DNA of 62,870 bases from Micractinium sp. NFX-FRZ (lineage: Eukaryota > Chlorophyta > Trebouxiophyceae > Chlorellales > Chlorellaceae): the NCBI GenBank assembly GCA_029339195.1, contig JAPTJF010000377.1, forward strand, positions 1-62,870, in the 5' to 3' direction. This document shows positions 1 through 12,594 of this stretch, piece after piece (the first letter of the stretch is position 1; each line of letters starts with the position of its first letter). The notes beneath the pieces are model-generated. The model made no database searches and was not told the origin of the DNA. It saw nothing but the letters and a program-made list of their open reading frames with translations. Made by a program: the position numbers and the translations under genes.

Positions 1-2020
1 CTGGGTGGGGGAGGTGGGGGCGATGGGCTGGGTGGGGGCGGAGAGGGTGGTCGCGTTTTGGGTGGGGGAGGTGGCGGCGGTGGGCTGGGTGGAGGGGGAG
101 AGGGCGGTTGCGGGCTGGGTGGGGGAGGTGGCGGCGGTGGGCTGGGTGGGGGCGGAGAGGGCGGTTGCGGGCTAGGTGGGGGCGGTGGCGGCGGTGGGTT
201 GGGTGGAGGCGGAGAGGGTGGTTGCGGGCTGGGAGGGGGAGGTGGGGGCGATGGGCTGGGTGGGGGCGGAGAGGGTGGCTGCCTGCTGGGTGGGGGCGGT
301 GGCGGCGGCGGGCTGGGTGGGGGCAGTGGAGGCGATGGGCTGGATGGGGGCGGAGGCGAGGGGCTGGGAGGAGGTGGTGGCGGGTGGCTGGGCGGTGGGG
401 GAGGCGCGGGGCTGGCTGGAGGTGGGCTGGGTGGGGGTGCAGGCGGCCGTAGCGGGGGACGCGGCGGGAGGTTGAAGTTTTCATTCAAGCTCTGGGGGTA
501 ACTGAAGAAAGCGCCATCTCCAAATGCGTCAGTCAGCCAGGCTGGGCTTGGATCCGCGAGCAAGCTGCTGTAGATCCCATTCACGGCAACGATGCTGAGG
601 TGGCTGTAGATCATTCGGGTGGCAACCGCAATGCCATCGCTGGCATTCTGCACTGACAACAAAGAAGCAACCACAGCGTCTGCCTCTAGCTGCGGCCAAT
701 CGTCGTCGGCCCCAATCTGTGATCCCAGCAATACCAGATACTTCTGTTCTGTGAAGGTGCCTGTCGTCAGGCCCGGGAGGTAGGCGGTGAACCTCAAGGA
801 AAGGTTCGGGGGTGATGGGGGCGGTTTGGGTGGCGACGGTGGGGTTGAGCGTGGCGGAGGAGGCGGGCGGGGAGGCTTCGGGGTTGGGGGCGGAGGTTGG
901 GGGCTTGGAGGAGGTCGCGGACTGCACTCAGTGGCGGGCAAAGCCAGTCACCACGCTGTAAATTCATTTTGGCAGAGAGTCCGTCCGAGGCAGACGCAGC
1001 AGCAGCAGCAGCGGCGTCAGGGAGCATTGGGAAGCAGCAGCAGCGGTAAGGAACCTTGCTGGCGGTGCTTCCGGGGGGTGCATTGCGAAGCAGGGGACCC
1101 GGCACACTCTGCTTGCTGCCCTCTACCTTTGCGTGGCGCGAGGGGGAGGCGGGGATGGGGGCGGGGGAGGAGGCGAGGGTTGGGGCGGTTGGGGCGGGGA
1201 GGGCGGGTCTGGGGACGGAGGTGGGGGCGGCGGGGAAGATCTGGGTGGTGGCGAGGGAGTGGGAGGTGGGGGGCTGGGAGGAGGGCTAGGAGGAGTTGGC
1301 AATGGCGGGGGTGGTGAGGGGGAGGGCGCAGGATGCGGAGGCGGCGGTGGCGGCGGAGGTGGAGGGACGGGAGGGGGGGGCGGCGATGGGCTGGGTGGTT
1401 GTGGTGAAGGAGCGGGGGGAGATGGCAGCGGGGGCGGGGGCGGCCTTGGCGGTCTTGGGGAGGGGGGGGACGGGTGAGGTGATGGGGGTGGGCGGGGGCT
1501 GCATGCATGTGTGCAGGAGGGCACATGAGCACAGCATCATGTGTGCATGTTGGGGGACAGAGCAAGACCCGGCCAGCTGCCGCTGGGTTGGTTCAGCGTG
1601 CGAGGGCACAGTTTGTGCCACTGAATCTCTGGGCGCTGCGGCTTGACATGCTTCGTGTGGGCCCAAGTGCCAGGTGGTGTGCCTGCGGCTGTCCCGCCGC
1701 TGCGTGTGTCCGCAACTGCTCTCGCCGCGGATCGATTGCTGTTCGGCATCACCTACCTTTGTACAGCACGCAGCAGCGGAGGGCTGGGGGAAAGTGGCGG
1801 TTCTGGGCTGGGCAGGGGGTTTGGGCTGGGCGGGGGGGGTCGGCTGGGCGGTGGTGGAGGTAATGAGCTGGGCAAGGGTGGCGGCCATGGATAGGGCGAT
1901 GGCGGCGAAGGAGGTGGCGGTCTTGGGGATGGGGGAGGCCTCGGCGGGAAGGGGGGCTTGGGTCTGGTCTGGAGGAGGTGGCGACCCGCGCGGCGGCCAT
2001 CCTTGGGGGCAGGCACCACC
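1..2020 (-). CDS. Proline-rich (extensin/pherophorin-like) cell-wall-type protein, partial
   Basis: The minus strand carries long Pro/Ser tracts typical of hydroxyproline-rich algal wall glycoproteins. Exons fit as 2020-1757, 1498-1127 and 921 to beyond the left edge. Both internal junctions are phase 2, and both upstream exons end in AAAG followed by a GTAG donor. After the third Pro tract comes a non-repetitive module of about 85 residues (roughly 800-500) containing LRFTAYLPGL, EQKYLVLLGSQIG and VATRMIYSHLSIVAV, then another Pro-rich tract running off the window. The alternation of Pro-rich spacer and globular module resembles pherophorins or extensin-like proteins, but I do not recognise a diagnostic pherophorin domain. 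The start codon, signal peptide and C-terminus are not visible. Glycine-rich plus-strand frames here are the antisense of the Pro tracts. Cell-wall or extracellular location is inference. Confidence 0.6.
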
Positions 2021-2099
2021 CTGCAAGGGGCCCAGGCGGCGAGTTTACACGCTGGTCATACACTGACTGAGTGGGCGTTCATGCCGAGGGGCAGGTGTG

Positions 2100-4600
2100 T
2101 GCAAGTGGGGCACCTGCCCCTCGTTCTTTGCCTTGCTTTGGTGCTGCCCTCTACTGCCTTGTGTAGCAGGGGCCTTTGCCGAGGCAACAGTGGGGACCCA
2201 CCTTGCCGTGGAATGGCCGTCAGTGGCGGTGGCGCCTGCAAGTGCACATGCGGGTGGCCGGGTAGCCAGAGGGGAGGATCTTGTTGAAGGCGGAGGCCAG
2301 CATGCTAACGGCAGCAGAACTGCTGCGTGACGACCTCTGATGGCACTAGGAGCAAGAAGGATTGTATAAGTATGCTGGCTGACCTCATACGGCGTCGCTG
2401 CGGACGTGCTCTAAGTCAGGGACTGCAATCGGCATGACCGACGCTCTGGAATCTGTGTGCCTCGTGACTGACCGGGGTCTTCATAAGCTTTTTGAGATTG
2501 AACTACCACACTGGCCTGACAGCGGCATGAAGCTCTGCATGCAAATGCCCTCGAAATCCCTTACTTACTCGGCATGGTGAACTGGCATGACCTGGCCACT
2601 CACATGCAGACGCCGTGAGTAACGCCAGTAGGAAAGCCACGTGCAGCGGCACGGCTGAGCTCCAGCCACGGCGATTCATGGCGGCTAGAGATAGGTGTGG
2701 GTGCAGGAAAGGTCGCGGGTCAGGCGCTTTTCAGGTGTGAGAAGCGCTCAACATTACCTTGCCCCGCCATGTCTTGTTGGTTGGTGACAGCTGCACTCTG
2801 CGAGAACAACGTGCCTTGCTGCTTTTGCACGCTCACCTGGCGTTCTCAGGTGGCCATCCCCGCTGCTGCGCATGTTTGGCAGCGCAGCACACTTGAGTCG
2901 CCACTTGCCGGTGGATACTAGCAGAGCTAGCGCAGAGGCTGCCTGCAAAGAGGAAGTACACCAGCCAATAAATTGATGACGATTTGAGAAATGTCAGTAA
3001 ATGGCCTGCCAGCAGGTATGGAGCATGCGGTCGGCCAGGCATCATGCCACCATGATGGCTGGGCATGGGCGGCGGGCGGCGAGCGCCGGTGGGCGATAAT
3101 GCCACTGCAATGCGTCGCCTCGCGACAGACGCCGGGGCAGAAGTTCCCTTGGTCTGCATGATGACCACGGGCGCATGCCACGTGCGGAGGGTAGTACTAG
3201 TTCCAATAGGCATTTATGTCCTTGAGGCCTGGCCCTAGCTCAGGTGACCAGGCCTGGCCAGCGGCCGCAGCCCCTCTGGTCCATCGGCTGCCAGCTGCCG
3301 CCAACCAACGCATGTTTCACCGTTATCGCAGGGCGGACCCCGCACCTGGGCTCGCAAGCACCCCCTGGGCGACGACACAGTGGGCACCACCAGAACTTTG
3401 TCCGGACAGTGTCCCGGCGCCCCAGCCAGGCCCATCTCACCTTAGGCCCCACTAGCCGTCTGCAAGGGACGCCTGAGCCGCGATCAGGGCGCACAGCTGC
3501 GCAGACCGGCCGAAATAGCCGGAGCCGCTCCTGGAGTTTGGCGGAGCACTCCACTTGGCCAGGGCGACAGCTGGGGATGGACTGTGAGGGCCCCGATCAG
3601 CTCAGATGACCGCGACAGATGCCAGGCGCCTTTCAGACAGAGAAGTGTAGCCAGGCTTGTGGCAGCGTGAGGTTGCATCCCCTGCAAATGCGAACAGTAC
3701 TTGTTGGTGGCGGCCGGCACCATGAGGAAGCTTCCACAGCGGCGGGCACCCTGTGATGAAAGTGCCTGTTTGGCCTGCTAGGTCTGGTTCTTCTTTAAGG
3801 GACGCAAGCTACAATGCAGGGAGTGATGGTTGGAGAGCCACAGGTGGCCGCCGGTTGGTAGCCTGGAGGCCGGCAGCTTCTGAAGGGTGCCCGCCGCCAC
3901 TGAGGGGTGCCTGCCACCACGTCAATGTGGGGCTTTGGGGGTCATTTGAACCATCCACAGGACATGTGCTTTGACTCGCCTACCACTCTATTGCCACCAA
4001 GAAATGATTACTCCCTGTTAATGACACTTGAAGAGTCAGGAAAGCTCCAGCATGGGTTTGCTGTGGTGCTAGCGAGCAGTGAGGGGCAACTGATGGGTTC
4101 AACACAGTCTTTTGTGCCTCGGCTGCTGGCGGGTGCCCAAATTTCATCGCCTTGAGCGGGAGAGTGCAACTTATCAAAACCCAACCTCACAGGGATCCGA
4201 ATGTATAGGTGCAACTGTGTAAAGCACCAGCTGCAAGGTGAGGGTAAGCGGTGCTAACCGGCTGGTTCCCAAGCACCGCTGCCGCCGGCGGCCTGCCCCA
4301 CAGCCGGTGTCTAATACTCCCAAAGGTTGAGGCAGAGCAGCGCCAGGGCCCCTGAAGCATTTTTCAGCAAATGGAGAGGTCAATACTCCGTGTCAGGGGT
4401 GCCACGCTAACAGGGGAGGCTTCTTGCGCACTGCCTTGCTGGCACGCGCGGGACAAACCTCCCCACAGGTAATCAGAGGACATGTGAATGCAACATAACT
4501 AGCTGCTTTGGCCTCGCAGGCGCTGGACTTGGGCCGGGAGGCTCTCGTGTCGCCTAACTGATGCGCTTGACCTGACTTCTTCCGAGGAGATCTAACCCAG
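2100..4600. other. Gene-poor stretch, no supportable gene
   Basis: Only short unrelated reading frames occur on either strand, without linked splice sites, conserved motifs or the strong GC-rich codon pattern of the neighbouring exons. Part of it may be the 5' flank of the proline-rich gene and the 3' flank of the hydrolase. I saw no terminal repeats or transposase signature. Confidence 0.5.
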
Positions 4601-4615
4601 CAGAGCCTGCACGAC

Positions 4616-6188
4616 TTACACCGAAGTGTACTGCTTGGCAGTCTTGCAGCACGTTGTGCCGTGGCCTTCGGGCTGACTGCTGCCTCTACCGCTGCACCTC
4701 TCACCCGCTGTGCTGCCTGCCATGCTGCCCGCTGGCTTCTGCTGCAGCTCCTCCCGCAGCTGTGCGCAGGTCAGCACTCGCCCGCAGGCGTATCCAATGT
4801 TGAGCAGGCTGGCGGCCTGCATCTCCTCAGTGCACGTGGCGGTGCCGTCGCTGAGGAACAGCACATCAAAGCCATGCACAAAAGCAGACCTGCAGCGGGC
4901 AGGATGTGGCATCCGATGTGAACACCTGCTGCTGCTGCCAGTGCTGCCAGCACTGCTCTTGCCCGTTGTGGGTTTGGCAGCAGCACTTGCGGCAATGTGC
5001 AGGCGCAAGCAGGCGGGCGGGCAGGCACACAACGGGGCAGCTGTCCCTTGGCATGCACAGCATGCACAGCTGCTCCTTTCTGTGGCTGACAGCAAGGCTG
5101 CCCGTGGGGGCCTTGCCTGGCTGTGGTTTCGCAGCAGCAGTTGGTGAGCACTCCGCCGATAATGACCCGCCCTACCTCCAGATCACGCAGCACCTGCAGC
5201 GCAGAGTAGCCAGTGCAAGGGACACGAGCCAGCCTAGGCCCAGGTCTATGGTCACTGAAGCATCACGCCCGTATCAAGGCTGGGTAATGGTTGGGTTGGG
5301 ACTCCCAACCGCCAGGGACACCACGCGGTATGCTGCATGGGAGAGAGACCTTCGACGCATCATGTCCCCTTCCAGATGCGCAAAAGCCGCCCTGCAGTGC
5401 CACCTGGCTGCTGCAGCCCAGCCCTGCCTGCAACGGAGCTCTGCCAGTCAAGTCAGTAGCAGGCTGGGCTGTGAGCATTGGATGTGCCAGATGCACACAC
5501 CCTTGGAGCTTGCGCCGCTGCAGCAGTTGGTGTGCCCCCCCACCTGCAGCAGTCGTGTGCCGTGGAAGGCATCGTAGGTGCGTTTGTTGGTGATGAGAGT
5601 GTCGGCTCCTGGCTGCCAGTGCAGCCCCGACAGCAGCCGCCAGTCATGGGTGCCTATCCTGCACGAGCGAGGCCATGGAGGACAAATTGCCCACCTGCTA
5701 TTGTTGTTGTTGTGTGGTGCTGCAAACTCTGGGTGGCAGCAGCCACCGCACGCGCATGTAAGCCAGCTGGTAGCATGCTCATCCTGGCCTGTCTGTGGCA
5801 GTTTCGTGAGCCAGGAACCGAATTTGGAGGCTCCCTTTGCGGGCTGTTAGCTAGCTGGCAGCACCCACCTGAGTGCGCGCTGAGGACCCCACCACCTGAG
5901 CAGCGCTGATCCCACCCTCTCCTCCTCCTCCGCTTCTGGGGTGCCTTGGAGCGGGTGGCCGTGCAGGGTGAAGATGATGGGGAGGCGCGCGGAGCGGCAG
6001 GCGTCTATCGTGGCGTTGAGTTCGGGCAGGATCCTCTCGGCCAGTCCGGCGAAGTGCTCCTGCATGTCAATCACCAGCAGGGCGGAGGACGGCATGTGGG
6101 TGACGACACTCAGGTGCGGAGAACGCTCTGCCAGCGGATCCGAGGAGGACGAAAGCCTCTTTTCTTTCGGGGGGAGCTCAGCAGGCAC
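4616..6188 (-). CDS. Isochorismatase-family cysteine hydrolase
   Basis: Four exons join in frame: 6188-5896, 5658-5544, 5193-5117 and 4889-4616, giving 252 aa. A second in-frame ATG at 6095 would give 221 aa starting just before the core strand MPSSALLVIDMQ, so the first 31 residues are uncertain. The family catalytic triad is visible: Asp41 in LLVIDMQ, Lys123 in ITNKRTYDAF and a nucleophilic Cys in GVLTNCCCETTAR (probably Cys156), followed by the typical GFDVLFLSDGTAT strand. The motif spacing resembles RutB/ureidoacrylate-type and related amidohydrolases, so an amide or ester of a small metabolite is the likely substrate; which one cannot be told. The last 45 or so residues are low complexity and outside the domain. 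The third intron uses a GC donor (CAG then GCAAGG). The gene diverges from the unknown gene starting at 7054. Confidence 0.86.
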
Positions 6189-7053
6189 AGCGCGCGCTCT
6201 TCATGTGCCCAGCTGGAATTGGCAATGACGAGCAATCATGTAGGGCGTGTGACTTGACAGATGCGGCTCCAGCTGGGAGGGCGCAAAGCGGGTGTCAAGC
6301 CGCTGAGGGCTGCAAGGGAGGCGAGCAGGCACCCCGCATCCGTTGGTAGCTTCATTCTAGCGTTGGTGAGCTTGTCTGTACGTGTAGTATGGGGCCTTGT
6401 GAGGGCCATGTGGATGGCGGTTGTGTTTCTGCAGTGCCTGCCTGCATCGGCTTAGCACGGGACCTGTTGGCCGTAGAGAGCGCCACTGCGCCGGCTTGAC
6501 ATGCCGCCCGACTCACCGGCCCCCACTGCTCTGCCGTATGCTCCTAGACATAGGCCGCCATGTTTGATCAAGCATGCAGGTGAAAACCGAACGGATGTGC
6601 ACAGACGCTCACTGCGCTCCCCTGCATGTTGGAAGGCCGGCGGCACCCGCCGCCACCCTGGCAGCCACGCACGCTACAGATGCCTTTCCGCCAAACCTAA
6701 AGTGCAGTTTCATTGCGCCTCGGTCGTACCTGCTCTTGCTCTTGGCGGTGTGCCGAGGCCTCCCGAGGGTGACGAGTCCGGCACAGGTGCCTCCGACCCC
6801 AGGCGCCGCGCTTTGATTGGCGCAGGCAAGCAGCCCCCTGCATTGAAACAGGCCCTGTTGGTCCGCAATGTGCAGCAGTGTCACGTGCAAGGAGTGGGGA
6901 GCCTCCCAGCACGCTGCCGGCGGCGTGTGCCGCGCGGGGCACGCTCAACGGCGCGCGTCTGGCTGCGGGGCAGCGGCAGGCCTCTGCAGTTGATGTTCAT
7001 GAACTGTACTCCCTGTGTGCAGTGCAGTTCACAACCAGCGGCAGGAGGACAGT
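6189..7053. promoter_or_regulatory. Divergent intergenic region
   Basis: This is the 865 bp gap between the starts of two divergently read genes (hydrolase to the left, Gln/Glu-rich protein to the right). It should hold both promoters and 5' UTRs. I see no clear TATA box or other named element, and no convincing additional exon. Confidence 0.4.
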
Positions 7054-10000
7054 ATGGAAGGCACTCCTGGCAACCACGGCATGCGGCAGGCGGTGCCTGA
7101 AGTGGAGGCCCCTTCACCGCACGCCCCGGCCCCCAAGAACCCAGCTGGCGGCAAGGTGGGTGACCGCTCAGCTCCTCACCCGAGGCAGCTGTGGCAGCGC
7201 ACAAGTGACCGCAGCGCACAAGTGAGCAGACCCAGGCATTGACCGTTCTGTTGCTCACTACTGCCCCCTGCAGCCTCAGTTCGAGTACACCAGCCTGGCC
7301 CTGGTTAAGACGCTGTCTGCCAGGGACATCAAGGGTGCACGTTCCAACATCAGGGGTGGGCCTGGGCAGAGCAGGGCGCCTGTATGGCGTGCGCATGGCC
7401 TGGCTGCCTGCACTGTGCTGCGCGTTGCGTCGTGGCAACGCATGGCCAACCACCAGCCGTGTCAGTGATTTGGTGTCCAGCCGGCAGCCCCTGATCCCCG
7501 CCCGGCCCTGATCAGCAACACGATAGCCTCGCTCCTGCACCCCCATCCACCATCCCGCCCCCCTTGTTGCCCAATTCAGACGGCGTGTATGAGTGGTGGT
7601 TGAAAGGGCTGCCACAGCTGGACTGGCATGCCGAGAAGCCGCCCATCCCGCTTCTGCTGCATGCGGCTGGGGCTGCAGAGGGTGAGCAGGGCATACCGGT
7701 GGAGCTCAACCACAGCACGCGCGGCGAGATGACCCTTAATGTGAGCAGGCGGCGCGGGGGTGGGTGGGGATGGAGGGAGGGGCACACGGCTTTGGCTGCC
7801 CGGCCTGCACGCCTGTTTGCTCGTCCTACGCTGTCACTTGCCATGCAGGCGGTTTTGCACTCACACACCCCTGCACCCTTGCTCCCCTCCTCCCCTCACT
7901 CTACTCCTGCCTCTCGCCCGCCCCTCAGCCTGCCAGGCCGAGTTCAGTCCCAATGGCCTGCTGCTTTCTGGCGGCCTACAGCACTATTGGAACGCCGAGC
8001 CGCTTCAAAACGCTGCTCCCCCTGCTGCAGATCCCTGCCGTGCGCACGGTGCTGCGGCAGTTGGGTCCGGCGGAGGGCGACCGCCTGCTACTGCTGCTGG
8101 ATCCTGACCGGTGCAGCAAGGACGTGCTCGTGCTCACTTACCAGCTGATCAAAAAGTGAGTGAATGGAGGAGGTGCTGCAGAGGCAGGGGCAGCCTAGCT
8201 GGCACATGGCTAGTGGCACATGGCTAGTGGCACCCACGCTTCAGCAGCCTTAGCCTCGGTGGCTAACAGGCGTGCTCAGTGGGAAAGGCTCGCAGGTTGG
8301 AAACTGCAACACAGCACGCGCAGCGACGGCACCTGACACCCTGCCTGGCCTCTCACTACCGCTTGACTAACTGCCGCCCTTTCCAGGGGTGAGGCTGTGC
8401 CGCCGCTGCCGGGCGACCGTGATCCAAACAAGAGAGGAGGCGCCAAGCGCAGTGCGGGCAGCGCAGAGCGCCCGGCAAAGCGGGCAGCACAGGGGGCGTC
8501 AGCAGTGGGCAGGCTGCCGCAGGGAGATGTCAATTCTGGCTCCGCTTCTGACGACCCAGACGTCGACTACAGCAAGCGGGCAGTCTTCAGGTGCACATGT
8601 GCCTCGCGCTGTGAAGTGCGCGCTGTGCAGCACCCAGCGCCCAGGCGACAGCAGGCCCATCTGACCCAGTTGCACAGCCCTTGCATGCGTCCTCTTGCGT
8701 TCATGCCCCGCCCCACTCCCTCTGTCTCCTGCCTTCCCGTCTCAGTCCAAGCCTTGGCACCTCTTGTATTGCCAACCTGCTGCTGCCACACCCGCCCCCA
8801 CTTGCGTGCAGCTCTGAAGAGACGGCGGCCACGGGTAGGGAGCTGCGCCCGCGGCAGGAGCAGCAGCAGCCTGGCGGGTACGTGGGGATGTATGCCTACA
8901 GCGAAGGAAGCGAGGAGGAAGGGGAAGAGGAGGAGGAGGAGGAGGAGCAAGAGGAGGGGGAGGAGGAGCAGCAGGAGGAGGAGGCACCTGGCAGCGCGGC
9001 AGCTGCCGTGGCTGCTGCTGGCCCTCGCTGCAGCACGCAAGGCGGGGCAGCTGCAGCAGCCGCGGCGGCAGGTCGTGACACTGCAGCTCCCGTCAGCGAG
9101 GCCGCTGCTCCCTGCCGGCAGCCTGGCGCTTTGCAGCGGCAGCCGGCCAGCATCCGGCGGGCTCTGGCCACGCCGCTGGCTGCGGACCAGGAGCTCAAGG
9201 GTGTGCGTGCGCCCCGCGACCGCGAACCCTGCTACACAGTCAAGGTGGCAGGGAGGCTGGGAATCTGACGCTGCGTGTTGGGGCACGCAGGTGACCGGAG
9301 GGGAGGCGGCCGACTGCTCTCCCCAGCCTGCCCCGCCCCACCTGGCGCTCCCAAACTGACCCTGCATTCATGTGCCCTCCCCTTCCTCCGGGGCAGGTGA
9401 AGCAGAAGCGTGGCAGCGAGGTGCACATCCGTGTGCGGAGCAAGCAGCATGCAGCCGTGATTGCCGACCTCAAGCGCGCCTGGAAGCTCTGCCGCCACAC
9501 CGGCGGGGTAAGCCCAGGGCGGCGTGCTACGCACCTCGGGCTGACCACAGCAGGGTGGCAGGGCAGGAATGCCGGCATGCAGAGGCAAACGGCATCCACG
9601 TGAGCAGCCCCGGGGTTCCATTTGCCGTGCCACCCTGCACCATGCCTGGTGCTGCCCAGAGCCGGGGCCAATCAGCTAGCCGACATGGTTGAGTGACACC
9701 TCATCTCCCTTGGCCCGCAGCTGCCTCCACAGTCCACAGGACCCCTGGCCATCCCTCCAGAGAACCTCAACTTCCCTGAAGCCGGCTACAGCCAGGACCG
9801 GGAGCTGCTGACGCAGCTCAGGTGCGCAGCACAGGCGGATGCATGCTTTGCCTGCAGTCATGCGGGCCGTCGTTCTCAGGGTTTGCCGGCACGTGCATGT
9901 GAGCTGCGCTCGTCCCTGTGCCCCCTCCTGTTTGCCACTGCAACAGCATGATGCCTCCACAAGCCGCGTGCCCTCGTGTTCGCAGGGCCCTGACCACCGG

Positions 10001-11818
10001 CGAGCAGCTGAAGGTGTTTGCGCTGGCAGTCACAGAGCAGCAGGCACAGAAGCGCCAGCCGCCCACCGTGCCCCCGGCGCCGGCGGCGGTGCAACAGCCA
10101 CAGCAGCAGTGGCAGGGCCACGGAGTGCCACCGCTGTCTGCACCCAGGCAGCAGCAGCGGCAGCAGCACCAGCAGCGGCAGCAGCAGCGGCAGCAGCACC
10201 AGCAGCGGCAGCAGGACCAGCAGCAGGGGCAGCCAAGACACCTGGAGGCAAACGTGCAGCCAGCACCAGCATGGAAGCGGCTTCACCAGCCAGGCAGCAG
10301 CACCCAGGGTCAGCAGCAGGGGCAGGCAGGGCTTCAGGTGAGGGCGAACCAGCCGGGGCCAGGCCTGCCGCCCACAGCCGTCGAGCCTGCTCACGCGGGA
10401 CAGCAGCAAGCTCAGCACCCCAATGAGCACGGCCTGCAGCATCCACAGCACCAGCGGCAGCACCGCACGCAGGCGCAGGCGCAGCTGGAGTGTGAAGAGG
10501 CACAGCATGCACAGCAGGGCAGCGCCAGTGGCTCAGCACGCTCTCTGGCTGGCCTGGCTGCCCGCCTGGTGGAGGACTGGACGGAGGAGGCTGCAAAGGT
10601 GCTGAAAGTGGCAGAACAGCAGACCCCAGCAGGCTTGCTGCGTGCGCTGTGCCAGCTGGGGGTTGCCGGGCGTGGCGGCGACACGCTGCTGGTAAGCTGC
10701 TGCTGCTGCTGCTGCTAAACATTGGGTGGCAGATTGCAATGCTCGTTGCCAGCCTAAGCATGTCTGCCTGCCACCCACTGCTCGCACACATGCCCAGCCA
10801 TCCCTTGCCTGCTTGCCTGCCCTTTCGGCTTGCTGGTGCAATGCCTTCTCCCCACACAGTCACGTTTCATCACGCAGTGACGCCCTGTCTGCCCGCCTCC
10901 CTGCCTGCCCACCCACATGCCCAGGCGTCCTCCCGCCTCCCCTTCTCCCTGCCTGCCTGCCCGCCTGACCTGTCGGCTAGCCAATTAGTTGCCTTCTCCC
11001 CACACCGTCATGTGCCATCACACATGTGCAGGCCACGGTGCGGGCTTGGCACGGCCTGACACTGAATGAGCTGCAGTACGTGAGCAACGCGGCGCAGGTG
11101 GCAGCTGGCAGCAGCAGCTGGGGCGAGTTGGAGGGAAAGCTGCGGCTGGCACTGAAGCTCGCCATACAAGGTGCCGGCGAGGGCAGCAGCCCCAGTGCTG
11201 CTGCCATTTTGGGCTGTGGCGATGGCGTGCCTGGTGCTGGCCAAGCTGCCATTAGTCTACCTCCGGCTGTCCCAGTGCACCTTATCAACAAGACAGGCGC
11301 TGCATTTGTGGCGGCAGCCACTGGCGGGGTGGAGGGGTGTGCCGGGCCGGAGGCCCAGCTGCATGCGCTGAGCCACCTCGTGCTGGCTGCCAAGAAAGGC
11401 GCACTGCTCGAGGTGAGACTTGGGGCAAGCGGTGGGAGGCGGTGGGTTGGAGCAATGGGGGCGTGTAAAAGCCGGCACTGCATTCGGCAAGTACAGCGTG
11501 GAATGCCTGCCGGGCAGGCTCACCCGGCTGCCTGCATCTCCGGCAGCCAAACTGCACGTGCATCTGTAAGCGTGTACATCCTTGTGAGAGCTGCAACGCT
11601 GCAGTGCATTCAAACAATCCCTTGCCTCCCCGTTTGCCTGCCCTCCTGCCTGGCCCTGCCGTGCGCAGGAGACAGTGCTTGATTGGGAGCAGATGAGCCC
11701 ACCGGCGCAGCGCAGCGTGTTTGAGGCGCTGCTGGTGGCGACGGCGCAGGAGGCGTGGGGGCAGGTGGAGGGGCGGCTGGCTGCGGCGCTGGCGCTGGCA
11801 CAGGAGGCGGCGCCCTGA
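7054..11818 (+). CDS. Gln/Glu-rich protein of unknown function (885 aa)
   Basis: Eleven exons join without breaking frame: 7054-7155, 7274-7355, 7580-7740, 7929-8155, 8387-8590, 8812-9244, 9397-9507, 9721-9821, 9986-10691, 11032-11412 and 11669-11818. The N-terminal 200 or so residues are globular-looking (GVYEWWLKGLPQLDWHAEKP; LLPLLQIPAVRTVLRQLGP). A central stretch is rich in Lys/Arg and then in Glu (GSEEEGEEEEEEEEQEEGE). A basic segment (VKQKRGSEVHIRVRSK) precedes a long Gln/His/Arg repeat (about 10149-10230) and an Ala/Leu-rich helical C-terminus. I do not recognise a family. Mixed acidic, basic and poly-Gln tracts suggest a nuclear or chromatin role, which is inference only. The start is the first ATG of the frame that splices cleanly. 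Confidence 0.7.
10149..10230 (+). repeat. CAG/CGG minisatellite coding a Gln-rich tract
   Basis: Imperfect repeats of CAGCAGCGGCAGCAGCACC-type units sit inside exon 9 of the unknown gene. They encode runs such as QQQRQQHQQRQQ. Length variation between strains is likely. Confidence 0.8.
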
Positions 11819-12164
11819 TGGACTCAACGACTGCAGACCACAATGCCTGATGAGCGGCACAGAAAGGATTGTGGCCTGGCGGGCGAGGCAAGGGGTGGCG
11901 GCATGTTGATGGGTGGGGGGTGCACCAAGAAGGGGCATATTCTTTGGCGCTGCCCTCCCAGCTGCATACAGTGCAGGGCTGTGTGGCATAGCACACCCTT
12001 TCCTTCGCTTTAGCGTGCGCTGCAGTGGGCTCAAGTTGTGCCTGCATGCCGGGCGTGACGGGCGCCTGATGGCCCCGCTCCCCCCGCGCTCTCCGACTTG
12101 CATGCCATCTCTGTCTGAGCCTCCCTCCCTGCTGCGGCGCATGCTCGGTTGGCACATCTCACAT

Positions 12165-12169
12165 TGTAA
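12165..12169 (+). terminator. TGTAA poly(A) signal of the Gln/Glu-rich gene
   Basis: TGTAA is the standard green-algal polyadenylation signal. This copy lies about 350 nt after the stop codon at 11818, a plausible 3' UTR length for this window. Confidence 0.45.
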
Positions 12170-12594
12170 ATTGACACGTGTCCAGTACAACACAAGGCGC
12201 GCCTTTGCTGATTCAAGAGGGCAGTACAGGCGAGGCATGCAGAGGATCACAGAGAGGTAGAGCGGGGCAGCTTTCTTCATGAACGAAACAGGTTTGTGCA
12301 GGTGGTGATGAAAATAAAAGGACTGTGCAAGGGCAGTCTCAAGCGAAACAGTGGTGCAGGGATGTGGGGAGGTGGCGTGGGGGGCATTCGCCGTTGGATG
12401 TGTGCAGTTGGTAGGGAAGCGGCGAGCCAGGCATTGTGGTAGGGAGCGAAGGGGGGCATGTGGTTGGGGTGGAGATGGCTGACGTGGCGATACCGTGAGT
12501 GGTGCGCAGGGCAGGGCGCCAGCCAATGGGGGAGGCAGGTTGCCGTGGTGGACGGCTCAAAGCAAGTGCGTGCCTCGGGTGCGCACATTTAAAC

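Noticed and set aside
58..501. Glycine-rich plus-strand frames (also 1133-1477 and 1643-2066)
   Set aside because: They are the antisense of Pro-rich minus-strand exons that splice in frame and lead into a non-repetitive module; glycine runs follow automatically.
8567..9367. Long minus-strand frame opposite the acidic exon, with poly-Leu
   Set aside because: It is the reverse complement of GAG-rich codons in a plus-strand exon whose neighbours splice in phase.
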